Source: Halanaerobiales bacterium (lineage in GTDB: Bacteria > Bacillota > Halanaerobiia > Halanaerobiales > M55B127). From it: a stretch of 6,515 nucleotides of DNA. Location of the stretch: NCBI GenBank assembly GCA_021736965.1, contig JAIPEV010000100.1, positions 1 through 6,515 on the forward strand, written 5' to 3'. A program made the position numbers and the translations under genes. This document shows positions 6,185-6,515 of the stretch, in pieces; positions within the stretch are counted from its first letter, which is position 1, and each line of letters starts with the position of its first letter. The notes under the pieces were generated by a model. That model did no database searches, was not told where the DNA came from, and saw only the letters and a program-made list of their open reading frames with translations.

Positions 6185-6515
6185 ATGTCAGAAAACCTTA
6201 TTAACTACATTGTAGAAATGCAGGAAGATGAAGCGATAGATGAAGTACAAAAGTTAATTGATAGTAATTATGATGTAATGGATATCTTAGGAAAATGTAG
6301 AGAAGCAATGGAACTTGTTGGTCAGAGATATGAAAATGGTGAATATTTCGTTCCTCAGCTGATGATGGCAGCTGAAATCATGAATCAAATAACTGAAATG
6401 ACAAAAGATTTAATAGAAAATGAAAGTGAAGAAAGTACAATTGGAACTATATTAATGGGAACTGTAGCTGGTGATAATCATGATATAGGTAAGGGCATCG
6501 TTGATTTTAATTTAG
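6185..6515 (+). CDS. Methyltransferase corrinoid (B12-binding) protein, 5' part, cut by window end
   Basis: The visible 110 residues are the N-terminal part of a methyl-carrier corrinoid protein of the MtaC/MtbC/MttC type, normally a little over 200 residues. A helical cap domain comes first (about 1-80), with the family pattern Y49-x-N-G-x-Y-F-V-P-Q-L-M (49-60) followed by AAEIM. A linker leads into the cobalamin domain start GTVAGDNHDIGKGIV (92-106). Asp97-x-His99-x-x-Gly102 is the D-x-H-x-x-G signature whose histidine binds the cobalt from below. GKGIV replaces the usual GKNIV. ATG 6185 follows AGGAG (6171-6175) at 9 bases. These proteins carry a methyl group from a substrate-specific methyltransferase to folate or another acceptor, so a methyltransferase gene, and possibly a reductive activase, should lie nearby outside the window. 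The methyl donor cannot be told from this part. Confidence 0.93.
   Translation, partial: MSENLINYIVEMQEDEAIDEVQKLIDSNYDVMDILGKCREAMELVGQRYENGEYFVPQLMMAAEIMNQITEMTKDLIENESEESTIGTILMGTVAGDNHDIGKGIVDFNL

Overview
The window is a compact, AT-rich stretch (roughly one third G+C by eye) with all recognisable genes on the + strand. Purine-rich Shine-Dalgarno sites, the low G+C and the gene families (two-subunit class I CoA-transferase, tripartite tricarboxylate transporter, small 2[4Fe-4S] ferredoxin, methyltransferase-type corrinoid protein) suggest a strictly anaerobic Bacillota (Firmicutes-type) bacterium. The transporter's binding protein has an ordinary cleavable signal peptide with no lipobox cysteine, and its mature part is clearly acidic. 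Together these hint at a diderm, possibly salt-adapted lineage such as the Halanaerobiales, but this is inference and no genus can be named.

Layout. Positions 1-39 are the last codons of an upstream gene. It is followed 2 bases later by a CoA-transferase pair, subunit A (42-965) and subunit B (965-1729), which overlap by one base. After a 65-base gap come the genes of a TctCBA-type transporter: binding protein TctC (1795-2826), a 187-base gap, a 59-residue ferredoxin (3014-3193), small membrane subunit TctB (3216-3728) and large membrane subunit TctA (3744-5213). A metallo-beta-lactamase-fold hydrolase of the COG1237 type follows (5248-6084). After a 100-base gap with an inverted repeat comes the first part of a corrinoid (B12-binding) methyl-carrier protein (6185 to the window end).

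How it may work together. TctC would capture a carboxylate outside the cytoplasmic membrane and TctAB would import it. The CoA-transferase would activate a carboxylate to its CoA thioester without ATP. The corrinoid protein implies a methyltransferase partner, probably downstream, and a low-potential ferredoxin would suit reductive metabolism or corrinoid reactivation. The sequence therefore suggests an accessory catabolic cluster for an unidentified, perhaps methylated, organic acid; the substrate cannot be read from the sequence.

The most unusual local details are the start of tctC, which has a near-perfect Shine-Dalgarno but no ATG, GTG or TTG at the right distance (an AUU start is plausible), the ferredoxin gene inserted inside the transporter operon, and the inverted repeat across the end of the hydrolase gene.
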